This document shows, piece by piece, positions 1-11,859 of a DNA stretch of 64,000 bases. This DNA is from Sequoia sempervirens (lineage: Eukaryota; Streptophyta; Pinopsida; Cupressales; Cupressaceae), in NCBI GenBank assembly GCA_007258455.2, contig VDFB02047230.1:157116635-157180634 (forward strand), given 5' to 3'. The notes under the pieces are model-generated. The model worked only from the letters and a program-made list of their open reading frames with translations, ran no database searches and was not told the DNA's origin. The position numbers and the translations under genes were made by a program. The number at the start of each line of letters is the position of its first letter. The first letter of the stretch is position 1.

Positions 1-645
1 GCTCAGATCTACGGACAAATTTTTATTGGAGAATTTTCAGCCCAAACGGACCTTTCCATTGCATTCAAAAGGCCCAAAAACCCATATTCTCATATAAAAT
101 TTGTCTATTTTAGACGAATTTTATTTTTGGCAAATTTTTCTTTTGCCAAGGGGTCGTCACTGTAGGCCTAATTTCAGCTAGTTTTTCAAAAAATCATAAA
201 TTTTTGCCACGGTGTCTGTTTTTCACAAACAAGATATCCTCAAAAAGCTGGTTCGATGAACTTCATAGTGGTGCAAGTTTTTTTTTCCAATTTTTCCATT
301 TTATGCTAGTTTTTTCAGCCCAAAGGTACATGTGCATTTATTACTTGTATTTGGCATAACTTTTGCATACAAAGTTGAATTTTGACAAAAAAATTTTTGA
401 AATTGATCAAAAAATTCCAAAGAATCTGTGCGTAACCTTATTTTTTCAATTTTGGCAAGCTATTTTTCTAAAAATTGTAAAAATAACCATGTGTTATAAA
501 CGGTTGATTTGAGCTTGTCACTTGTACAAATTTCAAATTTTTTTCATTGTAATTTGCTGGGGGGGTTGAAAATTGAGTTTTAATACATTCTGGTGGGTGA
601 AAGGAACAATTTAAGTACCACATTTTCTTCTTCCCTTTGGTGTTC
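1..645 (+). other. Untranslated leader of copia C1
   Basis: This is AT-rich non-coding sequence between the presumed primer-binding site and the gag ATG. It holds many T-runs and no ORF with recognisable similarity. I see no tandem array in it, unlike the leaders of the Tat elements further on. Confidence 0.6.
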
Positions 646-1566
646 ATGGCAGATCTAAGGAAAATTGAACCACTCACTCCACACAATTATCATACATGGA
701 AGCTAAAAATGACTTAATTGTTACAATCTAAAGGTTTATGGCCAATGTTAGATGTAGAACAACCTGAGTTCACAAGGAATATGAAAAATTTATCCATAGA
801 TGTAAAATGGATGAAGCAAAAGGGCTCATTGGCTTACATTTATCTAACAACTTGTTGTTTCATATTGCAAATTGTAAAACACTTAAGAATGTTTGGCATA
901 AGCTTGAATAATTGTATGGTAAAACCAATTAGTTCTGAGTCTTGAAACTTCAAATAGATCTACAATCACTCTCTCCAGATGCATTTCCTTCAATTCAGGA
1001 CTTCCTTGCACAATTCAAGTTGATTTTGTCACAATTAAAAGGATGTGGGCATGATAAATCTAGTGATGAAGGTATCTTCTTGATTTTGTCCAAGTTAAGA
1101 GGCCCTTACCAAGCGCTTTCTTCTACTTTCTACTCAAACTATGGATGCCATGGGGAAAGATTATAAAATTCCTTCATTTGAGTTGTTTTACGAGCATCTT
1201 ACTAGGGAGGAGGCCAAGTTGATTTAGTTGGATGCACTACCTAGTTCTAAGAATCATGCTCTAATGGCTCAATCATCCAAGGGTAAAGGAAAGAATAAGA
1301 AGAATCCCAAGACATAATCATCTTCAAGTAGTGATACTCCCTCCAAAATGAAGCCAAAGAAAAATCAGAAGTCCACTCCATCTCCTTCTTCTATCTCTGG
1401 AGATTCTTCTTCCAAGTCCAAGAAAAAGAAACGAGATCCTTGTTCATTTTGTGGAAAAACTAGGCATAATGAGGCTCATTGTTTTAAGAGACTTGAGGCC
1501 TTGGAGGAAGCTATGAAGAAACACAAAATTTCAATGTCTAATCCCTCTTTCATGGGAAAAGGATAA
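646..1566 (+). pseudogene. copia C1 gag (capsid-nucleocapsid), broken
   Basis: The ATG at 646 opens the typical copia gag start (MADLRKIEPLTPHNYHTWK), followed within 25 codons by a TAA stop. The capsid part continues to about 1200 with further stops and frame changes. A Lys/Ser-rich stretch then leads to a CCHC zinc knuckle at about 1437-1478 (CSFCGKTRHNEAHC), the nucleic-acid-binding part of nucleocapsid. In an intact element gag would build the cytoplasmic virus-like particle. Too many stops for function. Confidence 0.85.
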
Positions 1567-2850
1567 GCTCTTTCAGCACAGAACATTCATTCATCTTTAG
1601 ATAGTTGGATTCTTGATTCAGGTGCTTCACATCACATGGCCAATTCACGTGTTCTTCTTGATTCCATTGTTCATACTTCTAATTCTCAGATTGTAGTTGG
1701 GAACTCTTCATAGATTCCAGTTTTGGGGTTAGGCTTCATTCAAATGCTAGATGGGTGCATTGAGGATGTGCTTCTTGTTCCTGATATTTCAATGAATCTA
1801 CTTTCCATATATCAAATTTGTCATTCTGGAGATGAGAAGTTAGTTGATTTTACTCCATAGAATGTGACCATTAGACAGTTGCAAGATCCTGAGAAGGTTG
1901 TTGCTACAGGGATAGTTGATCATGAGAACCATTTGTATCAGTTTGATGGCTTTGAGTCTTCACCAGGTTCATTTTTGTTGCTCATGTTGATTCAATGAGC
2001 AAGATTTGGCATGAAATATTTGGGCACTTGAACTACAGGTATCTTCAGTAGATGCAAGCACATAACTTAGTGTTTGGTCTTCCAAAGATCTCTTGCATGG
2101 ATGGTGTTTGTCAAGGTTGTGTTCTTGGCAAGAAACATCAAGATCCTTTTCCTAAGGGTCAAGCTACATGTGAAACCACACCCCTTGAGTTCGTCCATAT
2201 TGATCTCATGTCATTCTCAACTCCTTTTTTAGGGGTTAAGTATGTGCTCACATTCATTGATTATTTTTTCCGAAGCACATGGGTCTACTTTTTGAAGCAC
2301 AAGAGTGAGGTTCTCACCATCTTCAAGACCTTCAAAACATTTGTGGAGAAGCATTCAGGTTTTTCTCTTTGATGGATACACATAGATAATGGGGGGAGTA
2401 TGTCAATCAGGAATTTCAAGATTTTTGTAGTGAGCATTGTATTCTTCATCAGCACATAGTTCCTTACACTCCTCAATAGAATGGTGTGGCAGAGAGAAAG
2501 AATGAGACTCTTAAGCAGATGACCAATTGTATGATTCAATCTAGGTTGATGGCTCCTATTTTTTGTGTCGAAGCTTTCAATTGTGCTAATTATATTAAGA
2601 ACCGTATGCCCCACAAGGCAGTGTGGATTATGACTCCTGAGGAGGCTTGGTCTCATTCAAAGCCTAATGTATCCTTCTTCAGAGTATTCGGTAGTGAGGC
2701 TTAGGCATTCATTCTAGATGGTCGGCGTAAATAAATGGAGAAGAAGAGTTAGCGGTACATTTTTTTTGGCTATTGTGAGGATGTGAAGGCATGCCGATTA
2801 TTTGATCTTGACACACGAGAGGTTCATTTCTGACGTGAAGTTTAGTTTTT
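1567..2850 (+). pseudogene. copia C1 protease and integrase, broken
   Basis: The aspartic protease active site reads LDSGASHHM near 1613-1640. Integrase follows: a zinc-binding region with WHEIFGHL near 2008 and CMDGVCQGC near 2096, then the catalytic core with HIDLMS, a DNGG segment near 2385, and NGVAERKN near 2480-2500 carrying the catalytic Glu. The core is split over frames. Stops such as cctcaatagaat (PQ-NG, CAG to TAG) break it. Order protease-integrase-RT is diagnostic of Ty1/copia. Confidence 0.85.
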
Positions 2851-4140
2851 TGAGTCCTTCACATAGATAGATCCTCCTTTGATTTCTTCTTCATCACAAC
2901 CTACTCACTCTTCTTTATTTGATGATTTTTTGCTACTTGAGGAAAATTTTGATGATGGTCTTGATCCACCTCCTCATTCATCCACTAGGCCACTATGGGC
3001 TCGAGTTACTCTTCAGGAGGCCGGTCCTCTTGTTGGTGATCCCACAGACACTCATCACACTCATTCTCAGACTTTAGGAATTTGTATTTTGATTCATGTT
3101 GTTTCAGATGATCCTTAGAAGTTTTCAGATGCTTCAAGTATTCCAGAGTTGGATAATGTTATGGATGATGAGTATTCTTCTTTGATGAAGAATCATACTT
3201 GGGATATATTACCTCTTCCTAAGGGAAGAAATTTGGTTCGGTGCAAGTGGGTGTATCGTACCCAGTATATAGTAGATGGTTCCATTGAAAAGTACCAGGC
3301 TCATCTTGTTGCAGAGGGGTTCTCTCAGGTTGAAGGAATTGACTATTTCGAGACCTTTTCTCATGTTGCCAAGATCGATTCTATTCACCTTGTCCTTGCT
3401 ATAGCTACATCTCAAGGATGGTCAGTATATCAGATGGGTGTGAAGAGTGCCTTCTTACATGGGGATCTTCATGTGGAGATCTATATGGAGTAGACACCAG
3501 GTTTTGTGAAGGGCTCTTCACTTGTTTACAAGCTTCGAGATTCATTGTATGGTCTCAAACAAACCCCTTGGGCTTGGTATGATAAAATGGATAGTTTCTT
3601 GCTTGCTTCCAACTACACTCCTTGAAATTCTGATCCCATAACTTATACTCAGAGACATGGAGAGGATCTACTCATACTTGTGCTCTATTTGGATGATTTG
3701 ATTCTCACAAGGAGTTATATTTCCATGATTTAGAGTACACATCGGGCATTGATGGAGCAATTTGATATGACCAACCTAGGTCTTTTGCATTACTTCCTTG
3801 GTCTTTAGGTTCATCAGAATTCTAAGGGGATCTTCATTTTCCAGCAGAAGTATGCTCTTGACTTGCTTCAGAGGTTTGGCATGGCTAATTGCAATCCTTC
3901 CCCCACTCCATTTCAGTCAGATGTTATCTTGTCTTCCAATTGCACTACTCCTACAATTGATCCTACCTTGTATCAGCAATTGGTTGCCAGTATTTTGTAC
4001 TTGACACATAGTCATCGTGATATTTCCTTTGCCGTTGGAAATGTCTCTTGCTTCTCATAGGAGCCTCATGAGAGTCATTGGAAGGTTTCCAAATGTATCT
4101 TGAGATACATTCAGGGCACTACATAGTTTGGAATTCATTA
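2851..4140 (+). pseudogene. copia C1 reverse transcriptase, broken
   Basis: From about 3149 the frame reads as RVT_2-type copia RT: WDILPLPKGRNLVRCKWVY, then AHLVAEGFSQVEGIDY, then SLYGLKQTPWAWY near 3540 and the catalytic YLDDLILT near 3688. One catalytic Asp is lost: the canonical QMDVKSAF reads QMGVKSAF near 3430 (GAT to GGT). A TAG at 3492 replaces Gln in the MEQTPGF segment. Region 2851-3148 is the low-conservation Ser/Pro-rich linker between integrase and RT. Confidence 0.9.
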
Positions 4141-4620
4141 CACTTTAGGTGCATCTCATATTGTGGGCTTTATTGCCTCAGATTGGGCTAGTGATGTCAA
4201 TGATCATAAGTCTACTTCTAGCTTTGTCTTCTTCCTTGGTTTTGGTCTGATTGCATGGTCATGCAAGAAGAAGACTGCTATTGCATTATCATCGACAAAG
4301 GCTAAGTATTGAGGTGCAGTTATTGCTTGTAAGGAGGTATTGTGGCTTTATCATTTGATGAATGATTTTAGATTCCCTTCCACTCAACCCACTACTCTTT
4401 GGTGTGATGACCAAAGTTCCATTCATATCTCTCACAACCTAGTGGAGCATCAGTTTACTAAGAATATTGAGATCCACATGCACTTCATCAGGTAGCTCAT
4501 CTAGGATGGTGTTCTCAGCTTGGAGTATTTTCCTACAGATCAGTAGGTTGCATACATCTTCACTAAACCTTTGGCATCTCCTTGTTATGTTCAGTTACGA
4601 TCAATACTTGGGGTGAAGGA
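4141..4620 (+). pseudogene. copia C1 RNase H, broken
   Basis: The frame reads GFIASDWASDVNDHKSTSS, then ALSSTKAKY (canonical STEAEY), then a TLWCDDQSS segment and a C-terminal YIFTKPLAS, which is the usual end of copia RNase H. In-frame TAG codons near 4496, 4503 and 4544 sit where Gln occurs in relatives. The coding sequence ends just before the 3' non-coding region (4621-4837), which is T-rich and holds nothing else recognisable. Confidence 0.85.
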
Positions 4621-4837
4621 AGTTTTCCTTGGGGTGTCTTGAGGAGTCATCCTTCTTCAATTTTTTTCTTTGCATCTTTTTCTCTCTTTTGGAGAGGAGT
4701 TTTCTCCCACAGGGTTTTTCTCCTTTTCTCCACTTGTGATATTTTTTTGTTTTGTACATGGGTACCTCATTAGGCCTTGTTGTTGGGACCCATCTTTTGC
4801 ATATTTTCATTGGTTTGTTCCTCCATAAGTTGCACTT

Positions 4838-4845
4838 AAGGGGGG
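4838..4845 (+). other. Polypurine tract of copia C1
   Basis: The run aagggggg directly precedes tgttggtgtgaataa, the start of the 3' LTR. It would prime plus-strand synthesis. Confidence 0.75.
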
Positions 4846-5369
4846 TGTTGGTGTGAATAAATCTTGTAGCTAGTTAATTCTTTACTAGAGACTTAGGGGA
4901 CTTAGTTCACATGTTAAGTTTAATTAGGATAAAAGATTCTTTCTAGAAGTCTTAGTTGTCTTATCTAGACAAGTCATAGTTGTCTTATCTAGACTTCACA
5001 TCATCCTAGGTAGTTATGAGTTAGTTTTCTCATGTGATAGGATTAAGACACTTTTCATGATCTTGTCTAATCCTACTCTCATCCTTGCCTTTATAAGCAA
5101 GGCATCTCTAGCATATTTTGCACAACAATGTATTGTAGTATTATTGCATATTGTATCATATTGCAATTCTTGTTTGGTGGAATAGCATCTTCCATTGTTT
5201 CTTCTCTCTATTTATTGTGGAGGTTATTTGGTGTTGAAGATTGAAGATCTTGGCTACTCACTTCAATAGATATGTATGGATTTTTGTAGAGAGTGGTTAA
5301 TGAAAAGACTACTTTGGGGACCCAAATATGTACCTCTGAATCATCGCTTCCTTACTGGTGCTAAATCCA
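4846..5369 (+). repeat. 3' LTR of copia C1
   Basis: It starts with TGTTG right after the polypurine tract. A TATA-like box (ttataag) lies at about 5090-5096, inside a short palindromic context (tgccttTATAAGcaaggca). The 3' edge cannot be fixed because the 5' partner is off the window. Confidence 0.6.
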
Positions 5370-5689
5370 TAATGAGTATCATTTGTAATTTTCATGTTAC
5401 TTTTTTTTAGAAATATTCATGAAGGTAGAAAATTATAATAGAGACAAATTCTCTAATTACTTTTGAATACCTTGTAAAATATGAAGATCATGTGAAGTTG
5501 AAACCATAACATCAAGAAGTGGATATCATCAACACCTTGGAAATTTTTTAAGATATCTAAAGGTGTATCAATATAAATGAGATAAAAACCTTCCAATTCA
5601 TGGAGGAATGAAAATGATGAAGTTAATGTATATAAAAAAAGTAGTCTTATAAAGAAAAATTGCTAAATGACTCAAGAAATTAGAAAGTG
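5370..5689. other. AT-rich stretch without recognisable feature
   Basis: It lies between the copia LTR and the first readable part of G1. It may be upstream G1 sequence too decayed to read. I see no ORF or repeat in it. Confidence 0.5.
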
Positions 5690-5694
5690 AATAA

Positions 5695-6230
5695 ATGTGG
5701 ACATTGAGGTTTTGTATTTCTAAATCTAAAATAGGATGTGGTGCCAAATTTGAACTCATCAATCCAAAAGATATTATTGTTTTGGCATCATATAGATTTT
5801 TGTTTATATGTACTAATAATTTTGTTGAGTATGAGGTATTAATTAGATGTTTACTTCTTACACACCAAAAGAAAGTAATAAAATTACAAGGAAATTTATA
5901 TTAATAGTAAGGGAGATCATAAGCCAATATAATTATCATGAAAAAAGATTAGAAGCATATAGAAATAGGCTTTGGGATAATAATGCATTTAATAATAGAC
6001 CATTTCCTAGAAAAAAAACATGAGATCACTAACTCCTTGGTAGTTGGTACTAGTACTCTAGAGCCCATGATGGAATCAAAGTTGAAGAGATTTTTGGTAG
6101 ATTTGTTGCCTATTCCTATAGCTCTTCATAATGTTAAAAATTTCTAGGTATTTGATGATGACAAACACATATTATATTTCCTTACTAATATTGGTATTTT
6201 TGAAGCTCATATTATTAATGAATTTGGGAG
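5695..6230 (+). pseudogene. G1 archaeal-type RNase H plus following linker
   Basis: The frame from 5695 reads a Ty3-Tat type second RNase H: SKSKIGCGA, then LINPKDIIVLASYRF and NNFVEYEVLIRCLL, matching the TNN-AEYEALI-GL signature. Further on, EKRLEAYRNRLWD-like and DDDKHILYFL-like residues can be read across frames; these match the linker that follows this RNase H in related elements. The catalytic Asp of the FDG motif is not clearly present. It precedes the RT, see findings. Confidence 0.7.
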
Positions 6231-6379
6231 ATCATTTTGAAGTTGATGAAGAAGAAGTGATAAATGTGAAAACCAATTCCATATTTAAATATATGGAACA
6301 TTTATAAGGTATGTGTACATAGGAATATATTGTACAAAAGAAGAAAAGATGGGGATAAATTAGTTGTTAAGGGAGTATA

Positions 6380-7130
6380 GAGAATCAATAGCTTAGGGTT
6401 ATGAATAATTGAAGACTTATGATACCTCAATTATCACCCATACTATCCCACTAAACCTATTCTAGAACTTTTTAGACAAAGGAAATGCCTTGTAAATGCC
6501 TTATTGGAGCTTATAATCTGCAAATAAGTGTAGATGCTATTGGTTTATGGGATTATCTTCCCAACTAGGAACTCCACAATGGTTACCAATCTTATACCTA
6601 TTTGGAATAAAAATGGTGAAATTAGACTCTATGTGGATTTAGGAATCTTAATGGAGCTTCATAGGAAAATAACTATTCATTGCCTTCATTGGACAAGGTT
6701 TTACAAAATATAATTGAAGCATAAATGATGTCATTTTTGGATGATTATTTTGGATATAACTAGGTAATGGTTAAAGAGGAAGATAGATGGAAGACTTGTT
6801 TCACTACTAAGTGGTGAACCTTTGCTTACTGAAGGATTCCTATTGGTTTGATAAATGCTAGAGAAAATTTCTACAGAGTCATGAATATTTCCTTCAAAGG
6901 AATGATATACCATAAATATTTCCTTCAAAGGAATGATATACCAATTTACTATTATTTATATGGATGGTTTGGACATTTTTTCTAAGACATAAATAGATAA
7001 TATTTCTTACCTAGGGAAATTCCTTCAAAGATGTAAAGAGTTAGAAATTTTGTTGAATCTGAAGAAGTGCATCTCTGTATTGACTGAAGATAAATTACAT
7101 TGGGTCATGTTATTTTCTACTACCTATTAT
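6380..7130 (+). pseudogene. G1 reverse transcriptase, broken
   Basis: Across frames one reads a LKTYDTSII-like entry, WVSNLVP-like residues near 6570, FRNLNGAS near 6640, MSFLDDYFGYN near 6727 (canonical MSLLDGFSGYNQ), FTTKW near 6800, and IYMDGLDIFS near 6952 where the catalytic YLDDI motif should be (second Asp lost). A 31-bp tandem duplication immediately before that motif shifts the frame. The usual RT-linked RNase H is not seen; sequence goes quickly into integrase after 7150. Confidence 0.8.
6887..6948 (+). repeat. 31-bp tandem duplication inside G1 RT
   Basis: Two direct copies of about 31 bp, each containing atttccttcaaaggaatgat, lie side by side. They are almost identical, so the duplication is younger than most damage in the element. 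31 is not a multiple of 3, so the RT frame is shifted. Confidence 0.9.
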
Positions 7131-7149
7131 AAAATAAGTGTCCTAAAGT

Positions 7150-8267
7150 TCTAAACATAACACTAAGGAGAACACTCAAAATGAAAAGTGCGAGCTACAT
7201 GATCAGATAAATTATGAAGGTGTTTATCTAAGATGCTCAAATAAAGTAGAAGCGATGCAATTCATTGCTGAATTTCATGATAAATTTAGAATGGGACATC
7301 AACTTTGTAAAGAAAAAATCATTAGATACTTTGGTATGTTATTATTGGCCATGTTTATTTAAATGTGCCTTAACATGTGGATACATGTCACAATTGTAAT
7401 ATTTTTGTACATAGAGAAACCATGATATACCCTTATCACCTATTTATGAGATACATCTTTTCACTGAATGAGGAATTATTATTTTTGGTTTTATTAACCC
7501 AAAATATTTTGTAGGGAATAAATTTTAAACTACTACACAAGATGAATGAAATCCACTTTCATGTAAAAAGTGCACCATAGAGGTAGTTATTCAATTTTTG
7601 GAGGAACTTATTATGATCCAATTAGGAATGGTATGTGATAATGGTTTGAAATTTTCTTAAACAAAATTATTGCAATAAAATTTTGAGCATAATGTAGTTT
7701 AAAAATTTTCTTCTGATTATTAGCTACAACAAAATGTAATGCAAAATCTATGAATAATAGTATAATTGATATTATTAAAATGATTTTGGAAAATAACTCT
7801 AGAGATTAGCACAACCAATTGAGATTTTACCTATGGGATAATAGAACTAGGATTAATGCATTTTTAGGACTTCCCCTTACCAATTAGAATATGTTCTTGA
7901 TCCTTTATTCCCTATAAACTTGAGATTTTCAACTTTGCAATTCATGAGAGATTATTCAAACATTGATCATAAGATTGAAGTTAGATTAATGAATTTATTA
8001 AACTTGGAAGAAAAAATAAATGTTCCCTTGGAACGAGTGGCAAGGCATCAAATAGTGGTGAAAAGATGGTCCAATGAAAGAGCCATTTAAGTGAAATCCT
8101 TTTAGATATCTAATCTAGTTCTTTTATGGGATAAATAAAAAGAAAAGAAAGGTGACCATTCAAAATTTTAAAAATTATGGTTAGGTCCTTACTAGATATC
8201 AAAAAAATTAGTAGAAAATGTATCCAAGATCAAATCACTAAACATATATCTTGTCAAATTACTAGTT
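7150..8267 (+). pseudogene. G1 integrase, broken
   Basis: A zinc-finger-like part (FKCALTCGYM..., then C-x2-C residues) appears near 7360-7400. The core shows GMVCDNGLKFS near 7630 (canonical I-TDNG--F), a SSDYYPQ-N segment near 7715, and RFYLWDNRTRINAFLG near 7820. The C-terminal part reads LWDK-KEKKGDHSKF-KLWLGPY near 8125-8190, the usual end module of gypsy integrase. All frames are broken by stops. The gene is interrupted at 8267 by LINE-1. Confidence 0.75.
8258..8267. repeat. Target-site duplication of LINE-1, left copy
   Basis: attactagtt at 8258-8267 recurs at 43272-43281, just beyond the 5' end of LINE-1. Both are 10 of 10 identical. This brackets the LINE and everything nested in it. 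Confidence 0.75.
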
Positions 8268-8439
8268 GTTGATAAAGAAAAGCAGGTTTTGAAGGGATAT
8301 TGAAACCCTTTACAATTAAATAAGGCTGCACAAGAAATAACAATGAACACCAACACCCCTAGAAAAGCCAAAAAAGTTGTCAAAAGATAAACCTATACAA
8401 ACCGATAGCCAAACCAACAACAAAACATCAACACAGAAG

Positions 8440-10082
8440 TTGATCAAACACAAGCTAAAGCATATTGTCTAAAACCTTAGTCAAATCCCTCTTTTTAATC
8501 TTACTCCTAGTACGCAAACAAAATCCCTCATCCACACTCTTCTCCATCTGATTCATGTAGTTAATCTCAACAATTTCCTCCTCACTCTCACAAAGGTCTA
8601 TCTTTTTGCCAGTCCAATTGAGGGATTTCTCATTCAGCAGAGTCAAGACCTACACACTAGAACTTGGGGATTGGTTACTAATTTTCACCACAGATTGTAA
8701 GTCACTACAAATATTATTCACTTTATCCTCCAAAGAAACAAATCGCTCCTCATGAACCCTACAAACATCATCTTCCAAGGATACTAGCCTCTCCTCATGG
8801 TCCTCGCCTAGTTTCTCAACATCCATGACCACCTTATCAAGAATCATGTTCATAGGTTTGAATTTACCTTTCATTGCCCATTAATTTTTATTACAATTCA
8901 CCTGCACCACACAAGTTTGTCATTCATTAAACTTTGTATTGAAATGATAGACCTCCAAAAAGAGACATTTAAAAAGAGAAAGGAGCTTTTGGTCCCATCC
9001 TCCGCCATTCTGCAAAAAAGATCCAGGTCAATTTCATCCTAATGCATAGGCATGACTATAGATAAAGTAGCATTTTCAGGATGACCCTTCCAACCACACC
9101 TTCACCCTCCAAAGCCTCCTTAGCAAGAGATTCTTCCACATCAACAACTTCAACCTCCACCTGTTGTTTACCAGAATCCACCACTGAGTTTTCTAGCAGC
9201 TCCAACAACCCTTTCTTGTCCTCAACTTGCTCAAAACCCTTGTAGTAAGGGGATACCAGGCCACCTTGCAATAGGGAAGCCTCCCCTGAATTCATGAGAA
9301 AATATCCCTCAAGGACTTTTTCCAGCATAGCCTGCCCCTTATCATCCTTAATACTCCATTGATTCCCCTTACCAGTAAGAACAAAGGGCACATCCATGCC
9401 TTTCACCCCTTCCTCTCTCGGGTTTAAAACACAATTCTCCTTCCTTTTACCACCTTTCTTCCCCTTAGAACCCTTCTTAGCACTAGAAGACACAACCTCC
9501 TTCATATCAGTGTCAGTCTCATAACCTTTTGACCAAGAGTTAGAAACCTTCATATCATCCACATACTTCCTTGAGCTTCATCCAAAGACTCCACTTCATG
9601 TGAATTATCCTCCTCATAATCACCATCCCATTCCTTTATTGATTCCCCAATATCATAACCATGTGCTATCCCCTTCTTTTTCTGAGTAGAGAAAATATTA
9701 GGTATTTCAGGGATAAACTACACTTTGATATAGTCAATAATAAGTTTCATGAGACCCTCATGGAGGATTTCTTTACTAGGATTGTTTATATGATCTTCTA
9801 TGCTAGTTTCCATAGAGAGAAATAAATAATAGGGAAATGACACCAAACTATTGTGTTTGAAATAATTTAGTAACATAAAGTGGTAACCATAAATAATAGA
9901 GTACCTACCATCAAGCATGAAATATTTCATGATAACAAGTGCCACATCTCTCCACAATAGCTTAATGGAAGTCCGATCATACCCACCACTTCCCACACAC
10001 CTAAGTTTCTCCCTTTCCTTGCCTTTGAAGAAATTAGCCAGGGCTATCTTAGAGGCAGCACGGTCTCTATACAACTTCTTAC
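8440..10082 (-). pseudogene. LINE-1 ORF3, C-terminal part (helical domain, charged linker, coiled coil)
   Basis: It continues the frame broken by the outer Tat: KKLYRDRAASKIALANFF, then LLWRDVALVIMKYFMLDGRY, YGYHFMLLNYFKHN and FPYYLFLSMETSIEDHINN (10074-9718). A stop near 9718 follows. Next come a Lys/Gly-rich stretch (SAKKGSKGKKGGKRKEN, 9562-9056) rich in Glu and Val downstream, and a heptad-like segment with two VSLED repeats (8874-8650) typical of a coiled coil. The last part (8646-8455) is charged and ends near LTKVLDNML. Function unknown. LINE-2 has the same order of parts. Confidence 0.65.
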
Positions 10083-11212
10083 TATAAGATAGAGTTAGAG
10101 AGTTCCTAGCCTAGATAAAGTGACAACCAACACTTATAAGCTATAAACCACATCCAACAAGAAAATACAGACAATGAGCAATGAAAATAAAATGCATTCA
10201 AAATTAAACACTCCCCATTGTAGTTGCTTCACTTCTCTTGTCTCTCCTTCTTCTTATGCCAATATTTCCCTTAGATTTGTTGTGAAGTTATGCAAATACC
10301 TACAAATAGTAAGTAGGAAAATTGGAGATAATGGTTGTTAAGTTTAAAATGGGAGAGGAAGGTTTCTTTTATAGACAACCATTTGAACGAATAGCCGAGA
10401 TCAATCTTCTAGAAAGATTCCAAGATTGACGGATGAGAATGGATGAGAGGGAGCTTACGAAATGAATGGCCAAGATTGAAATTCTAGAAAGATGCCACGA
10501 TCAATGGTTGAGAACTGATGCAACCAGAATATGTCATTCATGGAAGAGCTATCACACTGACGACTATGACGCCCGATGTCTATGACAAAAATGAAGGCAA
10601 TTACAAAGATTAATGATAGAGAATCTTTGACCAAAAGGAGGCATAAATGATTTATTTTAAATTATTTATTCAATAATGGAGGAAATTGACAAGTGGAAAA
10701 TAAATAATTCATTTGAATTATTTATTTGGAGAAAATGAACAATGAGCATTTAATTAAAATGATTATTCAACCATTTTAATTAAATAAGAGAAAAATGGAA
10801 ATGTGACATTAAATAATTAACTTAGATTAATTATTTAATAGGGGAAGATGACAAGGGATAGTTAAATAATTTTGATAATTATTTAACTATAGAAGAAATA
10901 AAAGACCATAAATAGATAAATAATTAATGGTAATTATTTAACTATAGATGAAAGGTGCTAAAAAAATAATTAAATAAATAATAATTTATTTAACTATTGA
11001 AGAAGAGGAGGAATTAGTGACACGATTAATTTATTTAATTGATCATGATAGAATAAAGATTAGAAAATGAATTAATTAAATAATTAAAAATTATTTAATT
11101 AATTGAGGAATATGATCAAGCATAGTTGAATAATTAAAATTATTCAATTATCAAAGGACGATGACCAAGAAAAATGATGCTTGCAGAATTAGGACATTAT
11201 TTAGTGTCTAAA
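10083..11212 (-). repeat. 3' LTR of the outer Tat element
   Basis: It is homologous to 41555-42424. Its + start is mutated (tataagat against tgtaagat) and its + end reads tctaaa against tctaca. It contains about 258 bp, roughly 10757-11014, absent from the partner. Much of 10650-11150 is (t)taattaaataatt-type AT-rich sequence. The TATA box on - (tataaaag) is at 10366-10373. Confidence 0.9.
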
Positions 11213-11259
11213 TTTTCCCCCTCTTTGACATAATGCAGTTCATCGCGTTGTGTCAAAGA
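11213..11259 (-). promoter_or_regulatory. Polypurine tract with overlapping hairpin, outer Tat
   Basis: On - the tract aaagagggggaaaa (complement of 11213-11226) abuts the 3' LTR. The first bases of the tract form the 3' arm of a perfect 9-bp stem: tctttgaca and tgtcaaaga at 11222-11230 and 11251-11259, with a 20-base loop. The inner Tat has the same arrangement with different stem bases. Confidence 0.8.
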
Positions 11260-11859
11260 CATTTAATTATGAAATGTTCCCTAGTGTAAGGAAGAATGTT
11301 GAGGAGGGTTGTGGTATGCCCCCTTGAGAGGACGGGTGGGTTCAAAGAACACAAATGCGCTTTCAAAATGGATGATAAAACTAGAGGATGAAGGATAGAA
11401 TAAATTTTAGCATAAAGGAGATGGATGTTAGCGTGGAAAAGACAAGGGAGATGGAATGTTAGGTGGGAAATGACAAGGAACCAACTTTCATGCTTTTATA
11501 TATATCATCATCGGGCATCAAAAATGTCACAAATGGAACAAAACACCATGGTATGACATAGAACAAGGTGTGCAAGGTGACCATTTGTGAGAGACAAGCA
11601 GTCAAAAGACAAATCCAAAAGACAAGGAATGCCTCAGCTCATACTAAGGATCCAATTATCCCAGTCTTTTTGCCAAGAAAAACTACAAACAGAAAAAAAA
11701 GAAAAGAGGCCATGATCCATCATCGTCCCTCTAAATCCGTTAATAGGACATCCTCGAGGTAACTAGTAACATGACCTAGAACCAATCAAAAAGATAAGAA
11801 AAACCTAGACCAACAAAGCATTTTCCAAAGAGATTATGTTTACCAATAATACTAATAAG
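11260..11859 (-). other. 3' untranslated region of the outer Tat, no gene seen
   Basis: Non-coding on both strands as far as I can tell. A short A-rich Lys/Arg ORF on + here has no coding character. Confidence 0.5.

Larger units (their letters stand above)
1..5369 (+). mobile_element. Ty1/copia LTR retrotransposon remnant (C1), 5' LTR outside the window
   Basis: Gag, protease, integrase, RT and RNase H follow in the copia order (integrase before RT), then a polypurine tract and one LTR. The window opens just inside the element. The first bases (gctcagatct) could directly follow a tggtatcagag-type primer-binding site lying just off the edge, but that is a guess. The coding frame is broken by many stops, most of them TAG where Gln is expected, and by a few frame changes. 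The element is dead. The 3' limit is uncertain because the partner LTR is not in view; 5369 (tcca) is one possible end. Confidence 0.88.
5690..8267 (+). mobile_element. Decayed Ty3/gypsy element G1 (pol part); continues beyond LINE-1 at 43282
   Basis: Fragments of RNase H, RT and integrase follow on + with many stops and frame changes. The right edge is the LINE-1 insertion site. The pre-insertion sequence resumes at 43282, where short coding-like residues continue the pol C-terminus and lead into a T-rich 3' region. An RNase H of the archaeal/plant type lies upstream of RT, unlike in the two Tat elements further on. This is the oldest readable layer of the nest. Confidence 0.75.
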
